NCBI GenBank assembly: GCA_016196195.1
Contig: JACPYF010000009.1
Span: 1-37,839 of the forward strand
Reading direction: 5' to 3'
Source of the DNA: Candidatus Saccharimonadota bacterium
GTDB taxonomy: Bacteria; Patescibacteriota; Saccharimonadia; Saccharimonadales; Saccharimonadaceae
Length of the DNA: 37,839 nt
The notes below the pieces were generated by a model. The model made no database searches, was not told the DNA's origin, and worked only from the letters and a program-made list of their open reading frames with translations. Shown here piece after piece: positions 8,307 through 21,460 of the stretch. How positions within the stretch are numbered: position 1 is the first letter of the stretch; each line of letters starts with the position of its first letter. A program made the position numbers and the translations under genes.

Positions 8307-9017
8307 TTACTTTTCTTCGGACTTGGCTTCTGAATCGCCTTCGGTTTTTTCGCCGTCAGCAACTTCTTCACCTTCAGCAGCTTCACCATTTTCAGACTCA
8401 ACTTCCGATTCGTCTTCGGCGTCGCCACCGGCAGCTTCGTTGGCAGCGGCTAGAGCGCTAGGTTCGTAGACGCTGGCGATTGTGATATCCATGTTTTCTT
8501 CTGCTAGTTCAACGCCACTAGGAATTTTCAGATTGGCGATTGTCACGCCTTGACCTGGCTCTTCTAGCTCTAAGATAGAAACTTCTAATGAGTCTGGTAG
8601 ATCTTTAGGTAATGCCCGAACAATCAAGGTTTCGAGTGTTTGTAGTACAACTAATCCAGCTCGCTCTGCAGCGCTCTCACCGACGCCAACTAGTTTGACA
8701 GGTATACTAGTTTCTACTTTGTCACCTGCGCGAACCGCGTGAAATGACACATGATTTAGTTTGTGGCGAACTGGGTCTATTTCAATATGCTTTATAAGTC
8801 CTAATTTTTTATCACCATCAATTACTAGGTCGATCATGTGGTGCTTGCCGGCTTTTGCAACAACTTTTTGGATTGCTACTTCGGGAGCCTGTACGTTAAT
8901 AGCATCAAAGCCGTGCCCGTAAACAACGCCAGGGGTTTGACCTTCTTTACGCAAGCCTGCAACTTTTTTGCCGGTTGCGGTACGTTTGGTCAGAGTTAAA
9001 GTAATACTGTCGCTCAT
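8307..9017 (-). CDS. rplY: 50S ribosomal protein L25 / general stress protein Ctc with acidic tail
   Basis: LTLTKRTATGKKVAGLRKEGQTPGVVYGHG...; DPVRHKLNHVSFHAV; tail EDESEVESENGEAAEGEE; SD AAGGAG. Confidence 0.93.
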   Translation of the reverse strand: MSDSITLTLTKRTATGKKVAGLRKEGQTPGVVYGHGFDAINVQAPEVAIQKVVAKAGKHHMIDLVIDGDKKLGLIKHIEIDPVRHKLNHVSFHAVRAGDKVETSIPVKLVGVGESAAERAGLVVLQTLETLIVRALPKDLPDSLEVSILELEEPGQGVTIANLKIPSGVELAEENMDITIASVYEPSALAAANEAAGGDAEDESEVESENGEAAEGEEVADGEKTEGDSEAKSEEK

Positions 9018-9079
9018 AATATTTTAGAATTCTCCTTTTTTCAACTAGTACTAATTATAGCATGGTATGATGGTCACAT

Positions 9080-9748
9080 ATGATTCCTGGTATGGATATA
9101 GTCGATTTTATAACCTGGGCTGGCGTGTTTGGCGTAGCGCTGGTTGTATTTGCCGAAACAGGACTGCTAATAGGATTCTTGCTACCTGGTGATAGCCTGC
9201 TGATAACGGCAGGACTTTTGGTCCATCAAAATGTCTTGAATATTGATATTCATATATTCGTCATCATTTTATTCGTAGCTGCTTTTTTGGGTAACAACAC
9301 TGGTTATTTGTTTGGCAAGCACGTCGGGCGCAAACTATTTGATCGCGAAGATTCACCGATATTCCACAAGGCAAATCTGGAGAAAGCCGAAGCCTTTTAT
9401 GAAAAATATGGATCGAGATCAGTTATATTAGCCTGCTTCGTACCGTTTGCCCGAACATTCGTGCCAATACTATCGGGCATAACCAAGATGTCACATGCAC
9501 GCTTCATGGTGTTCAATACCATTGGCATATTATTGTGGGCAGTTGGCCTAACCTACCTAGGCTATTACGCCGGTGCCTGGCTAGAGTCCCGCGGCATCGA
9601 TGTTGATCATTACCTACTGCCATTTATTGCATTGATCATTCTATTTTCAGCTGGACCTGCGCTTTATCACATTCTAAAAGACGAAGAGCGACGCAAAGCG
9701 GTCAAAGACACAATCAAGCAAACAGCTAGCCGCAAAAAGAAAAAATAA
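9080..9748 (+). CDS. DedA/SNARE-associated family membrane protein
   Basis: AETGLLIGFLLPGDSLLITAGLL; ACFVPFARTFVPILSGITKM. Confidence 0.92.
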   Translation: MIPGMDIVDFITWAGVFGVALVVFAETGLLIGFLLPGDSLLITAGLLVHQNVLNIDIHIFVIILFVAAFLGNNTGYLFGKHVGRKLFDREDSPIFHKANLEKAEAFYEKYGSRSVILACFVPFARTFVPILSGITKMSHARFMVFNTIGILLWAVGLTYLGYYAGAWLESRGIDVDHYLLPFIALIILFSAGPALYHILKDEERRKAVKDTIKQTASRKKKK

Positions 9749-9750
9749 GA

Positions 9751-12558
9751 CTAGAGAATTGTTTTTAAATATTCGCCCGTATAAGATTTTGGATTTTTAG
9801 CAACTTGTTCTGGTGTACCAGTAGCGACAATTTGCCCGCCACCTGCACCACCTTCTGGACCCATATCTATCAAATAGTCGGCGGATTTAATCACATCTAG
9901 ATTGTGCTCGATAATGACCATTGTATTGCCACCAGAAACTAGCTGCTGCAAAATATGTAGCAGCTTTTTAACGTCGGCGCTGTGTAGGCCGGTTGTTGGT
10001 TCGTCTAGTATGTACAGCGTCTTGCCTGTTGAACGTTTGCTTAGCTCTGTCGCCAACTTGATGCGCTGTGCTTCACCGCCACTGAAGGTTGTGGCGGGTT
10101 GACCAAGTGTGATGTAGCCTAGACCTACTTCTAACAGAGTTTCAAGTTTACGCGAAATTGCTGTTTGCGCTTCGAAAAACTTTGCTGCTTCTTCGACGGT
10201 CATCGACAGAACATCAGAAATTGTCTTTTCTTTGTAGTGTATTTCTAAAGCCTCTCGATTATAGCGTTTGCCTTTGCAGACTTCGCATGTCACGTATACG
10301 TCTGGCAAAAAGTGCATTTCAATTTTGATTACACCGTCGCCCTGACAGTTCTCACAACGCCCCCCCTTGACATTAAAGCTGAAGCGACCGGCTTTGTAGC
10401 CACGAACATTTGACTCTGGCAAGCTAGCATAGAGTTCACGTATCGGCGTGAATATTCCTGTGTATGTAGCTGGGTTTGAGCGTGGCGTACGGCCGATTGG
10501 TGATTGATCGATCACAATTGCTTTATCTAGATTCTCAATTCCAGTTAATTCTTTGTGAGCGCCTGGTACAGTTTGTGCGCGATTTAATCGAGCCGCTAGT
10601 TCCTTGGCAACAATATCGTTCACAAGAGTTGACTTGCCCGAACCGCTAACTCCACTAACAACAGTCATGAGCCCTATCGGGAACTCGGCTGTAATGTCTT
10701 TTAGATTGTGTTCGGTTGCACCGATAACTACTAGATTTTTACCATCGTGCTTGCGTCGTTTTTTAGGAATATCTATTTTCTCTTTACCGCTGAGGTATTT
10801 TCCGGTGACACTCTTTGGATTTTTGGAAACTTCGTCAGGTGTTCCGTGCGCGACGACTTCTCCACCGTGGACTCCAGCGCCAGGACCAATGTCTAGTAAA
10901 TAGTCTGCCGAACGAATAGTTTCTTCGTCGTGCTCGACGACCAAAACGGTGTTTCCTATATCACGCAGATGACGCAATGTCTTGATCAAACGATCGTTAT
11001 CTCGTTGGTGCAGACCAATAGACGGTTCGTCTAAAACATATAGAACTCCGCGCAGTCCTGAACCAATTTGCGTGGCCAGGCGTATGCGCTGAGCTTCGCC
11101 ACCAGAAAGTGTATTGGCAGCTCGGCCAAGCTCTAGATAGTTTAGGCCTACATCGTGCATAAAACGTAGGCGGTCGCCGATCTCTCGCAAGATTTGCTTT
11201 GCTATTATCATTTCATTGTCACTGAGCTTTAACTTGTTAGCAAAAAAGTCTAACGAGTCTTCGACGCTGAGCCCGATAATATCGATGATGTTTTTGTCGT
11301 GTACAGTAACGGCTAGAACTACGGGTTTGAGCCTTGCGCCCTTACAGGCATGGCATGGTCTTTCACGCATAAAGCGTTCTATGTCACGACGCATAAACTC
11401 ACTATCGGTCTCTTTGTGACGTCGCTCGAGGTTAGGTATGACGCCCTCGTACGTCGATTCGTAATCGCGACCGCTACCTAGCTCAACTGTATATTTCTGA
11501 TCACCAGTTCCGTATAGAATTTTCTCCATAGCCTCTTTGCTCAGGTCTTGTACGGGAACGTGCAGGCTAAAGTTGTGAGCCTCAGCAACGGCAGCTAATT
11601 TTTTCATATACCAAGCATCAGAATTCACGCGATTGTATGGGCGAATTGAACCCTCAGCAATTGTTAAATTTGGATTGAAAACTAGATCTGAGTCGACTTC
11701 TAACCTGTTACCGAGCCCAGTACAAACCGGGCAAGCACCTTGCGGAGCGTTAAAGCTAAATAGCCTAGGCTCTAGCTCAGGTATAGGCTCGTCTGGGTGA
11801 TCGACACAAGCAAAGCGCTGCGAATAAACATGCAGCTTGTCGTGGTCAACTTCTAGCACTTCTATCGTACCTTGGGCCGCTTCTAGGGCTTGCTCGACAG
11901 ACTGAGCAACGCGAGTACTATTGGCTTTGTCTATGACTATACGATCAACTACTAGTTCGATAGTATGCTTGTATTTTTTATCTAGGTCGGGCCATTCATC
12001 TAGGCTATAAACGACTCCGTCTACTCGGGCGCGTGCAAATCCAAGTTTTTGATATTGCTCGGGTACATGAGCAAACTCACCCTTTTTGTCGACTGCTAGT
12101 GGCGCGAGGATCATAACTCGACTCTTTTCAGGTAATTTCAATATCTCGTCAACAATTGCTTGCGGCGTTCGCTTGCTAACTGTTTTGCCACATATTGGAC
12201 AATGAGGTATGCCGACACGTGCAAATAGCAATCGCAAATAATCATAAATTTCAGTAACGGTCGCCACGGTCGAACGTGGGTTTCGGCTGGTAGATTTTTG
12301 GTCAATTGAGATTGCAGGACTCAGGCCTTCGATGCTTTCAACATCTGGTTTTTCCATTAGTCCTAGGAATTGCCGTGCATAGCTGCTGAGGCTTTCGACG
12401 TAACGTCGCTGACCTTCGGCGTAAATTGTGTCAAAAGCTAGCGAAGACTTGCCCGAACCGGACAATCCAGTAATAACTACCAGTTTGTTTAGTGGTATAT
12501 CTACTGAAACCGATTTGAGGTTGTGCTCGCTTGCACCTCTAACACGCAAAAAATCCAT
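9751..12558 (-). CDS. uvrA: Excinuclease ABC subunit A
   Basis: Two ABC modules, [36 protein letters not shown], zinc-finger CxxC motifs, [16 protein letters not shown]. Confidence 0.98.
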   Translation of the reverse strand: MDFLRVRGASEHNLKSVSVDIPLNKLVVITGLSGSGKSSLAFDTIYAEGQRRYVESLSSYARQFLGLMEKPDVESIEGLSPAISIDQKSTSRNPRSTVATVTEIYDYLRLLFARVGIPHCPICGKTVSKRTPQAIVDEILKLPEKSRVMILAPLAVDKKGEFAHVPEQYQKLGFARARVDGVVYSLDEWPDLDKKYKHTIELVVDRIVIDKANSTRVAQSVEQALEAAQGTIEVLEVDHDKLHVYSQRFACVDHPDEPIPELEPRLFSFNAPQGACPVCTGLGNRLEVDSDLVFNPNLTIAEGSIRPYNRVNSDAWYMKKLAAVAEAHNFSLHVPVQDLSKEAMEKILYGTGDQKYTVELGSGRDYESTYEGVIPNLERRHKETDSEFMRRDIERFMRERPCHACKGARLKPVVLAVTVHDKNIIDIIGLSVEDSLDFFANKLKLSDNEMIIAKQILREIGDRLRFMHDVGLNYLELGRAANTLSGGEAQRIRLATQIGSGLRGVLYVLDEPSIGLHQRDNDRLIKTLRHLRDIGNTVLVVEHDEETIRSADYLLDIGPGAGVHGGEVVAHGTPDEVSKNPKSVTGKYLSGKEKIDIPKKRRKHDGKNLVVIGATEHNLKDITAEFPIGLMTVVSGVSGSGKSTLVNDIVAKELAARLNRAQTVPGAHKELTGIENLDKAIVIDQSPIGRTPRSNPATYTGIFTPIRELYASLPESNVRGYKAGRFSFNVKGGRCENCQGDGVIKIEMHFLPDVYVTCEVCKGKRYNREALEIHYKEKTISDVLSMTVEEAAKFFEAQTAISRKLETLLEVGLGYITLGQPATTFSGGEAQRIKLATELSKRSTGKTLYILDEPTTGLHSADVKKLLHILQQLVSGGNTMVIIEHNLDVIKSADYLIDMGPEGGAGGGQIVATGTPEQVAKNPKSYTGEYLKTIL

Positions 12559-12600
12559 TCCATATATTATACGTTAAAAACAGATAAAAATCACCCCCGC

Positions 12601-12891
12601 CTAGGCAGAGTAAGATCGAATGTGCTTGCCGTCTATTTGTATGACTTTGCCGTGTACAAGTTTGATCACATATTTGGTTGGAAGATGCTTGCGCACCGCA
12701 ATAACTATCATTGTTGATATTGCTAGTACAGCCATACCAAAAACCACTAGGCTAGGTATTACAACATGGGTTCCCGGTATGTATCCAGACAGGAACAACC
12801 CTGCTAGCGAGTTGAAAATGTTATCCAAGTTAGCAGAGATAGCTAATATTACAAGCGTGATGAATATACCGATTCTTGCTTCTTTCCTCAT
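12601..12891 (-). CDS. Small membrane protein, hypothetical
   Basis: 96 aa, two TM segments; GAGGA SD upstream of ATG. Confidence 0.6.
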   Translation of the reverse strand: MRKEARIGIFITLVILAISANLDNIFNSLAGLFLSGYIPGTHVVIPSLVVFGMAVLAISTMIVIAVRKHLPTKYVIKLVHGKVIQIDGKHIRSYSA

Positions 12892-12976
12892 ATCTTTTCC
12901 TCGCGTTAACTCTTTAAATCAATCTTTATAATATCATATGTTTGACTATAGTGCAATAGTTTAGATAAAAATAAAA

Positions 12977-14389
12977 TTAATCTATTGGAGCGTGAGCTTC
13001 GGCCCACAATTGCAGCTCTTGTAGCAAAAAGTTTTTTTCATCATCATCGTGATGTTTTGCCACTAGCTCTGAGATGGACTGGAGGTATTTTGGAGCCTGA
13101 GCAGCAAACTTTTTTTGTCTGTACTGCTGCCAGGCCGTTTGTTCATCGCTACTGAGAGTTTTTGGATAGTTGCGAGCCTTGTAGCGGAGCAAGAGCTCAC
13201 TCAATCTTTCATCCGCGAATTCTGGATGGAAATCAACAAGGTCTTTTTCGCTAGCATTTCTGACAACCTCTGTGCGAACTTTGTCGCGTTCATTCATAAA
13301 ACCGTCATATAACTGTCCTTCGACATCACTGCTGCCAGGATACGGTTCTCTTTCAGAATACGCTGAAGCAATCTTGTCTGTTAGGTCTTTGCCTAGTGAT
13401 TTAAAATGTTTTTCAATCGTAGGTTTTTTTAGACCTATACGCTTCCAAGCCTTGTCATCCAGCACGCTGATTGGCGCTATGGCTGGGCATTTGTTGTAGG
13501 CTAATTCTTTGACCGGGATCGGCTTAAAGCCATCTTTTTTTCTATCTTCCCAACTAGCAAATAGCCTGGTCTTTATGTCCTTTTGTGTCATTTTTGCAAA
13601 ATCTAGTGGATCAAAACGAAGATCATAGACTAGTACTGTTCCCGGGGTTGACCCTGGCGCAATAGGAAAAGCAACGGTAGTAAAATCATTTGCTTTACCA
13701 AATCGACCACTGCTATAGACGAAAGGTTCTGGATCCTCCAGGTTGGCTACCTTCGCTACCTCTTTTTTGTCGCGAAGATTTAGTAAAAAATCAAACAGTT
13801 TTGGTTGTTTTTGTTTGATTAACTTGGCCACACCTATTGTAGCCTCGACATCGCTAAGGGCATCGTGGGCATGCAGGTGTGTTAGGTTGTTTTCTTTTGA
13901 CAAGAGCTCCAGCCGGTTCGTTGGCGCACCATCACTGTCAACTGGCCAGTTGATACCTTCTGGACGCAAGGCCCTGGTCATTCGTACTAAATCTAAAATA
14001 TCCCAACGCGAACGATTGTCCGCCCAAGCCCATTGGTACGGATCATAAAAATTGCGCCAAAGAGTGTGTCGAATAAATTCGTCGTCAAAACGTACATTGT
14101 TAAAACCTACTGCTACGGTTCCAGGTATAAAGATCTCGTCAATCAGCATCTCGCAAAACTCAGGTTCGCTTATTCCCTCCTCTAGTGTTTTTTGCGGAGT
14201 TGTACCAGTTATTAATACAGCTTGGGGTTCTGGCAATATATCTTCTGACAATCGTATCAGTACATCTACTGGGTCGCCGATTGGGTTTAGGTTTTGATCA
14301 GTGCGCTGCCCAGCAAACTGCATGACACGTTGATAGCGGCTACTGAGTCCGCTGGTTTCTAGGTCATAAAAAAAGAATGTTTGGGCCAT
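12977..14389 (-). CDS. sbcB: Exodeoxyribonuclease I-like (DnaQ-fold, SbcB)
   Basis: FFFYDLETSGLSSRYQRVMQFAGQRTD, VGFNNVRFDDEFIRHTLWRNFYDPY, LTHLHAHDALSDVEATI; start moved from 14473 to ATG 14389, 7 nt after TGGTATCCT. Confidence 0.9.
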   Translation of the reverse strand: MAQTFFFYDLETSGLSSRYQRVMQFAGQRTDQNLNPIGDPVDVLIRLSEDILPEPQAVLITGTTPQKTLEEGISEPEFCEMLIDEIFIPGTVAVGFNNVRFDDEFIRHTLWRNFYDPYQWAWADNRSRWDILDLVRMTRALRPEGINWPVDSDGAPTNRLELLSKENNLTHLHAHDALSDVEATIGVAKLIKQKQPKLFDFLLNLRDKKEVAKVANLEDPEPFVYSSGRFGKANDFTTVAFPIAPGSTPGTVLVYDLRFDPLDFAKMTQKDIKTRLFASWEDRKKDGFKPIPVKELAYNKCPAIAPISVLDDKAWKRIGLKKPTIEKHFKSLGKDLTDKIASAYSEREPYPGSSDVEGQLYDGFMNERDKVRTEVVRNASEKDLVDFHPEFADERLSELLLRYKARNYPKTLSSDEQTAWQQYRQKKFAAQAPKYLQSISELVAKHHDDDEKNFLLQELQLWAEAHAPID

Positions 14390-14411
14390 TACTAATAGGA
14401 TACCAGAAAGC

Positions 14412-16774
<2,363 letters not shown>

Positions 16775-16817
16775 TCACGTATTGATCCGTGATTGACCGA
16801 GCGTATAACTTAGCCGA

Positions 16818-16905
16818 GAAAACTAATTAGTCAGATCCTGACTATCTGAGAATGTTTGAACGAAGTGAGTTTCGCAAGATATCAAGAACTGACTAATTTG
16901 TTTTC
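16818..16905 (-). promoter_or_regulatory. Inverted repeat with alternative pairing in the obgE upstream region
   Basis: GAAAACTAATTAGTCAG (16818-16834) against CTGACTAATTTGTTTTC (16889-16905), 16/17 complementary; internal CTGACT (16838-16843) competes. Confidence 0.5.
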
Positions 16906-16936
16906 ATCGCGATAAGTTGTCGTCTCGAAAGTTTTG

Positions 16937-16958
16937 CCATACTTTTTAAAAAGTATGG
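16937..16958. repeat. 22-bp perfect palindrome
   Basis: CCATACTTTTTAAAAAGTATGG, 14 bp beyond the stop of the LysM-CHAP gene. Confidence 0.9.
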
Positions 16959-16971
16959 AGGAAAGAGTTGC

Positions 16972-18081
16972 TTAGTGGATATAGTTATATGAGCCTACAG
17001 AGTCGGCGCCAATAGTGCGTGTACTTTTAACATTCCAGCCAGCAAAGTTCATTTCTGAGATCAATATACTGCCGTCTGAGTTCACACTTTCGACAACTGC
17101 TACGTGACCATAGCCACCAGCTGCATTTGGCGTTTGTAGAACAGCGCCGACTGATGCACGGTTGTTTACCGAAAATCCTGATCCACGGGCCAGGCTAGCC
17201 CATGAAGAAGCATTGCCCCACATACCGCCAATTGGCATACCCAGGGCAGCACGTCGGTTGTAAGCATACCAAGTACAATATCCGTAATCATAACGGTTAC
17301 CGCCAGAAAGTCCGGCCAGGATGCCTGCTGAACCTGCTGCAGAGGAACGACCGCCAGATACGACTGCTGCTGCAGCTGCGGGTGAGCCGCCAGGAATAAT
17401 TATCTGAGTACCAGCAGGTATAGCAGCAGAAGCCTCGAGGTCGTTATATAGAATGACTCGTTCAGCGCTACCACTGAACTTTGCGGCGATGCCTTCGGCT
17501 GTGTCGCCCAGCTGTGCAGCATAAACAACGCCATCTACAGGCGGAATTAACAGATCACGGCCCGGTTCTATTGCATCACCAGCAAGACCATTTGCCCACT
17601 TGACGGTATTTGGGTTTAGATTGAATTTTGCGGCAACACTAGTAGTAGTATCGCCGGGTACTGTTCTGTATGTAGTAAATGATTTTGATGCAGAAACATT
17701 AGACGCAATTATCAGCGGCTTTGAGATAGTTTCGTCGTTCGTTTGAGCTAGCTGGCTTTTGGCGTTTAATGATATTGCTTGGTTGGTGACGTTATTGGCA
17801 ATTGGCATATCTGCCTGCGTAGCGAGGTCTGCAGCTAGGTCGGTTGCGACCACTTGGTCGATAGACGGCTTGTTGTCCGTGACTGAGGTTTGTGATGACT
17901 GGTCTTGTTCGGCCAATACCAAAGAATCACTGTCTCGACCAGTGTAGGCCAAACCAACAATCAGTCCGAAAATTAGGACGTATGATGATATGGAAACGAT
18001 CTTGTTAGATCGAAATTGTTTAAACTCTGAGCCTGCATGACGCTTTGCGTCACGAAGCGGGACTGGATTATTAATAATCAA
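16972..18081 (-). CDS. Secreted/membrane-anchored LysM-CHAP peptidoglycan hydrolase
   Basis: One N-terminal TM, LysM-like segments (YRTVPGDTTTSVAAKFNLNPNTVKWANGL; AAQLGDTAEGIAAKFSGS), CHAP (GYCTWYAYNRRAALG...GHVAVVESVNSDGSILISEMNF); apparent TTG start. Confidence 0.88.
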   Translation of the reverse strand: MIINNPVPLRDAKRHAGSEFKQFRSNKIVSISSYVLIFGLIVGLAYTGRDSDSLVLAEQDQSSQTSVTDNKPSIDQVVATDLAADLATQADMPIANNVTNQAISLNAKSQLAQTNDETISKPLIIASNVSASKSFTTYRTVPGDTTTSVAAKFNLNPNTVKWANGLAGDAIEPGRDLLIPPVDGVVYAAQLGDTAEGIAAKFSGSAERVILYNDLEASAAIPAGTQIIIPGGSPAAAAAVVSGGRSSAAGSAGILAGLSGGNRYDYGYCTWYAYNRRAALGMPIGGMWGNASSWASLARGSGFSVNNRASVGAVLQTPNAAGGYGHVAVVESVNSDGSILISEMNFAGWNVKSTRTIGADSVGSYNYIH

Positions 18082-18271
18082 CTCCTTGTGAATATATTGC
18101 TATTTTCACTGCTACCATACTTTGTCTTTCTTCTCCGTCGGAGAAAAGAGTGCTCTCGTCGACCATTAGTTATTAATTAGTACTTGCACTCGTACGACAT
18201 TTCCGGCAGGCCCATACTGTTTAGTGAATACCCCTGTAGAGATAATGCATAAACTGCATGTGCTAAGAAGT

Positions 18272-18300
18272 AGTATACCAATCATTGACTAATACGTCAA
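18272..18300 (-). promoter_or_regulatory. Strong promoter of the LysM-CHAP gene
   Basis: On minus strand TTGACG (18300-18295), 17-nt spacer, TATACT (18277-18272). Confidence 0.75.
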
Positions 18301-18317
18301 TAGATTTCCTAGTATAC

Positions 18318-19388
18318 CTAAAAAGCGTTTCCGCAGAGTTTTTGGCAGTGATTTTTGATATTTGCTTGATGCTCTTCAAGCGTCCGGCCATAGTAGATTT
18401 TGCCATCATCACCAGCTATAAAGTACACATAATCACCAGAAGCCGGATCTGCAACCGCCTGAAGTGCGGAATAGTTCATATTACTGATCGGCGTTGGAGG
18501 TAGACCGGCTACTAGGCGTGTGTTGTATGGTGACTTCAGATCAACTCGGGGTGCAACACCAAGCTTTTTGGCTCCGTAGTGAAATGTAACATCTGACTCT
18601 AACTTCATGCCGCCGTTTAATCTGGTATAGAAAACTTGGGCTATCTGAGGCTGGTCAGCGGGATCACTGGCTTCTTTTTGTATGATTGAAGCCAATGTCA
18701 TTGCCTGATGTATATTCAGGTTGCGAGCCTTGAACTTATCGATCATGCCGTCTTTTTGTAATTTCACATACAATGCATCAAAAGATCGACTAAACAAACT
18801 CTTTAGATCACCGCTAGCGGACATCTCGAATGTTTCTGGGTAAATGTAGCCTTCTAGACTAGCATCGGCCGGCTTGTCGGCTAGTAGTGGACTGTCATAT
18901 TTGGCCTCAAATGCAGCGTTCACTTCGTCTGCAGAATAGCCATACTTCTGTAAATCAGACCTGATTTCGCTCAATGTACGACCAGGCAAAATTGTGATGT
19001 TGTAAAGGTCAGTTTTGCCAGTCTCAAGGTGGCTGACAATCTTTTGGACGCTATATCTGGGTGAGATAACGTAGGTTCCCGCCTGCAAGCTAGCGGGTTT
19101 TTCGGCGAACCGCAAGTACAAAACCATTGCGGCAGCGCTCTTGATAACGTGCGCTTTCTCTAGATTCGACGCAATTTGGCCGTTACCCTCGCCTTTTTTT
19201 ATTTCAAAGCGAATAGTTTGCTTGCTACTGGTATCAACCGGACGTAAGCTTTGCTGATACCATACGACCGCAATCAGCGCGATGACTATTATGACTGCGA
19301 TCACCGATGCGACTACTGTCACTGCCCAAAACCAAGGCTTTTGGTAGGACTTTTTTGCAACTGGCTGCGCCTTTTGCTCAGGCTCCAA
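18318..19388 (-). CDS. mltG: Endolytic transglycosylase MltG (YceG-like)
   Basis: LEGYIYPETFEM, LASIIQKEASDPADQPQIAQVFYTRLNGGMKLESDVTFHYG, YNTRLVAGLPPTPISN. Confidence 0.95.
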   Translation of the reverse strand: MEPEQKAQPVAKKSYQKPWFWAVTVVASVIAVIIVIALIAVVWYQQSLRPVDTSSKQTIRFEIKKGEGNGQIASNLEKAHVIKSAAAMVLYLRFAEKPASLQAGTYVISPRYSVQKIVSHLETGKTDLYNITILPGRTLSEIRSDLQKYGYSADEVNAAFEAKYDSPLLADKPADASLEGYIYPETFEMSASGDLKSLFSRSFDALYVKLQKDGMIDKFKARNLNIHQAMTLASIIQKEASDPADQPQIAQVFYTRLNGGMKLESDVTFHYGAKKLGVAPRVDLKSPYNTRLVAGLPPTPISNMNYSALQAVADPASGDYVYFIAGDDGKIYYGRTLEEHQANIKNHCQKLCGNAF

Positions 19389-19809
19389 AATTTATCTCCA
19401 GATAATCACCTAATATTATGGCAGCGGCATGCGAATCAATATCCGCCTTTGAATACGGCTTATTGAGTGACTTTAGGTATTTTTCGGCTAGGACAGATGT
19501 CAGTGATTCATCCTGAAATACAATTTCTACGCCAAACCGCTCTAGCTGCTTTGCGAATGCCTTGGTTTTTTCAGTTTGCTTTGTCGGGCTACCTGATTGA
19601 TTGCGTGGAAATCCGACTACCATGATAGCCGGCTCGAGCTCGGCAATTATCTCACGCAAGCGCTCAAACTCTAGCCCGTCAACCTCAACTGTGGTTAGGG
19701 CAACCGCTATACGCGTAGATGTTTCAGCATGAGCAACACCAATTCTCTTGTCGCCAACGTCTAGGGCGATTATGGCTTTGCTATCGCTACTGGGGCTTGC
19801 TTCAGCCAT
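19378..19809 (-). CDS. ruvX: Putative Holliday junction resolvase YqgF/RuvX
   Basis: IIALDVGDKRIGVAHAE, VVGFPRNQSGSPTKQTEKTKAFAKQL, DESLTSVLAEKYL; start moved to MAEASPSS. Confidence 0.9.
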   Translation of the reverse strand: MAEASPSSDSKAIIALDVGDKRIGVAHAETSTRIAVALTTVEVDGLEFERLREIIAELEPAIMVVGFPRNQSGSPTKQTEKTKAFAKQLERFGVEIVFQDESLTSVLAEKYLKSLNKPYSKADIDSHAAAIILGDYLEINFGA

Positions 19810-21460
19810 TCTTTTGTACCACAAACTTGATGTCAATTTTGTCAGCACCGGGTGCTGTTGAGATCCAGAATGGGAAGAACTTTGTATCTACGTCCTGCAC
19901 GCCTTCGATTGCTTTGATCTTTTGGCGAATATCTTCGTAGTTCTTGCCTTCTAACTGGACTTTTAGATTCTTTGTATCGATGAATGGACCGATATAACCA
20001 GTAGTATCGAATGTGACGGCGTTGTCTGCATAGCCGCTAAACTGCAGCTTGCCGATACCATTGTCATAGACCTTTTGCTTGCCGTTATCGTCAATCTTGT
20101 CTTTTAGATACGCATTTAGGATTGCATTTACATCATCTTTGTCCAAGCCAGCCAGCGAGTAGGTTAACTCTACCGTTAAGTGTCCGGTCGAAGCTTCGGC
20201 GCCGCTAGTAGGCGAGGACGTAACGGTGGTTGGATCGGCCTTGTAGCTTTTATCAATCACGACGTATTTTTTGGTATCGAACTTTTTGGTTAGTTCTTTG
20301 CGTGCTGCTTCACCGTTTTGTTCGATGATCTTTGACTTGGCTGTATTGATATCGTTGTCGGATATTATAGTCGCTGTACGTTTGGCGCCCCCAGTAAAAG
20401 CATTGCTATTTCTGGCGCTCATACCCGAGCCTTGGCCGGAAACAGTAAAGGTACTTCCACTTGATAGGTTATACTGATCGCCTAATTCCTGAGCTTGAAC
20501 TGCAACAGGTGCCGACGGACGATTTGACCTACAAGTGCTCCCTGTGAAACCACTTGGCTCTACTGTAACCGTACTTTGCGTTATAAAAGTTCTCCCGTTT
20601 GAACTTACGCCTGTGCCGGCAGGTATAGTACGAGAAACATCATCTAGTTTATCTGCTTGACTACAGTTATTGAATATCACCGTTCCGGTTGCCTTTGTAC
20701 CTATATCTTTTTTACCGGTTGCAGGGAAATCGGCCTGGAAGGTTTTCTTTGCCTGCTGCACCGTTGGCTTGATTGTTTTTGCATCGATGTCGGTGGTGCC
20801 GCTTGCGTTTAGGCTGACGGGGATATTGATATCCTCGCTAGTCGTCTTTGCCTTTATATTAACCGTCGCATGTGGCGCAAAGAAAATAGCCCAGATCAGG
20901 AATATTATGAAAAGTACTCCGGCAGCTATCGCTAGGAATAGTTTTTTACGAAAAATATCAAAGTTTGGGATGTTCGAGCCTGATTTTTTGGCTTTGCTTT
21001 TCTTTGGACCTTTTGGTGCCGATTTTGCAGCGGCTGCGGCTGTTAGATCTTCTGGTAACTCTATTGAATCTTCGGGATCGTCAGATACTACTGGTTCAGT
21101 AGTTTTTTCTAGCTCGCCAACGGGCAAATCTTCGCCATTTATCACATCATCCTCTAGGTCTTCTTCCTCTACGGGAGGTTCTGCTTCGGCTAGCTCAGGC
21201 TTTGACTGCAAGTTCTTTGCTATTGGCATAGAAACACCGGCGGCTAGAGCGGCTAGAGGTTTGCTAGTGGTGATAAGGACAATGCGCTTATCGGCGCTGG
21301 CGGCTGATTTTTGCAGTAGTTTCAAGTTGACGGCACTCTGAAGCACACCAACCCTCTTTGGTGGAACCAGGGCGATAATCTTCTCGCTCGAATTTTTTAC
21401 TTTTTCGATTATAGAAGTTATATCGTCTTCGGTATCAATATAAATGACGTCTTTTTTCAT
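19802..21460 (-). CDS. Baseplate J-like domain membrane protein (Patescibacteria type)
   Basis: Cytosolic N-domain (EKIIALVPPKRVGVLQSAVNLKLLQKSA), acidic linker, one TM (FLAIAAGVLFIIFLIWAIFFAP), C-domain TGTVIFNNCSQ...IPAGTGVSSNGRTFITQSTVTVEP...VAVQAQELGDQYNL. Confidence 0.7.
   Translation of the reverse strand: MKKDVIYIDTEDDITSIIEKVKNSSEKIIALVPPKRVGVLQSAVNLKLLQKSAASADKRIVLITTSKPLAALAAGVSMPIAKNLQSKPELAEAEPPVEEEDLEDDVINGEDLPVGELEKTTEPVVSDDPEDSIELPEDLTAAAAAKSAPKGPKKSKAKKSGSNIPNFDIFRKKLFLAIAAGVLFIIFLIWAIFFAPHATVNIKAKTTSEDINIPVSLNASGTTDIDAKTIKPTVQQAKKTFQADFPATGKKDIGTKATGTVIFNNCSQADKLDDVSRTIPAGTGVSSNGRTFITQSTVTVEPSGFTGSTCRSNRPSAPVAVQAQELGDQYNLSSGSTFTVSGQGSGMSARNSNAFTGGAKRTATIISDNDINTAKSKIIEQNGEAARKELTKKFDTKKYVVIDKSYKADPTTVTSSPTSGAEASTGHLTVELTYSLAGLDKDDVNAILNAYLKDKIDDNGKQKVYDNGIGKLQFSGYADNAVTFDTTGYIGPFIDTKNLKVQLEGKNYEDIRQKIKAIEGVQDVDTKFFPFWISTAPGADKIDIKFVVQKNG

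Noticed and set aside
18082-18265. ydaO c-di-AMP riboswitch before the LysM-CHAP gene
   Set aside because: Conserved ydaO blocks (for example GGGGAACC and CAGCUAACCUCGUAGGC) are not visible; kept only as an unclassified leader.
19802-21460. Baseplate J domain as a phage tail or contractile injection system
   Set aside because: No sheath, tube, spike or ATPase genes in the window; neighbours are mltG, ruvX and an FtsA-like gene, and the protein is TM-anchored.
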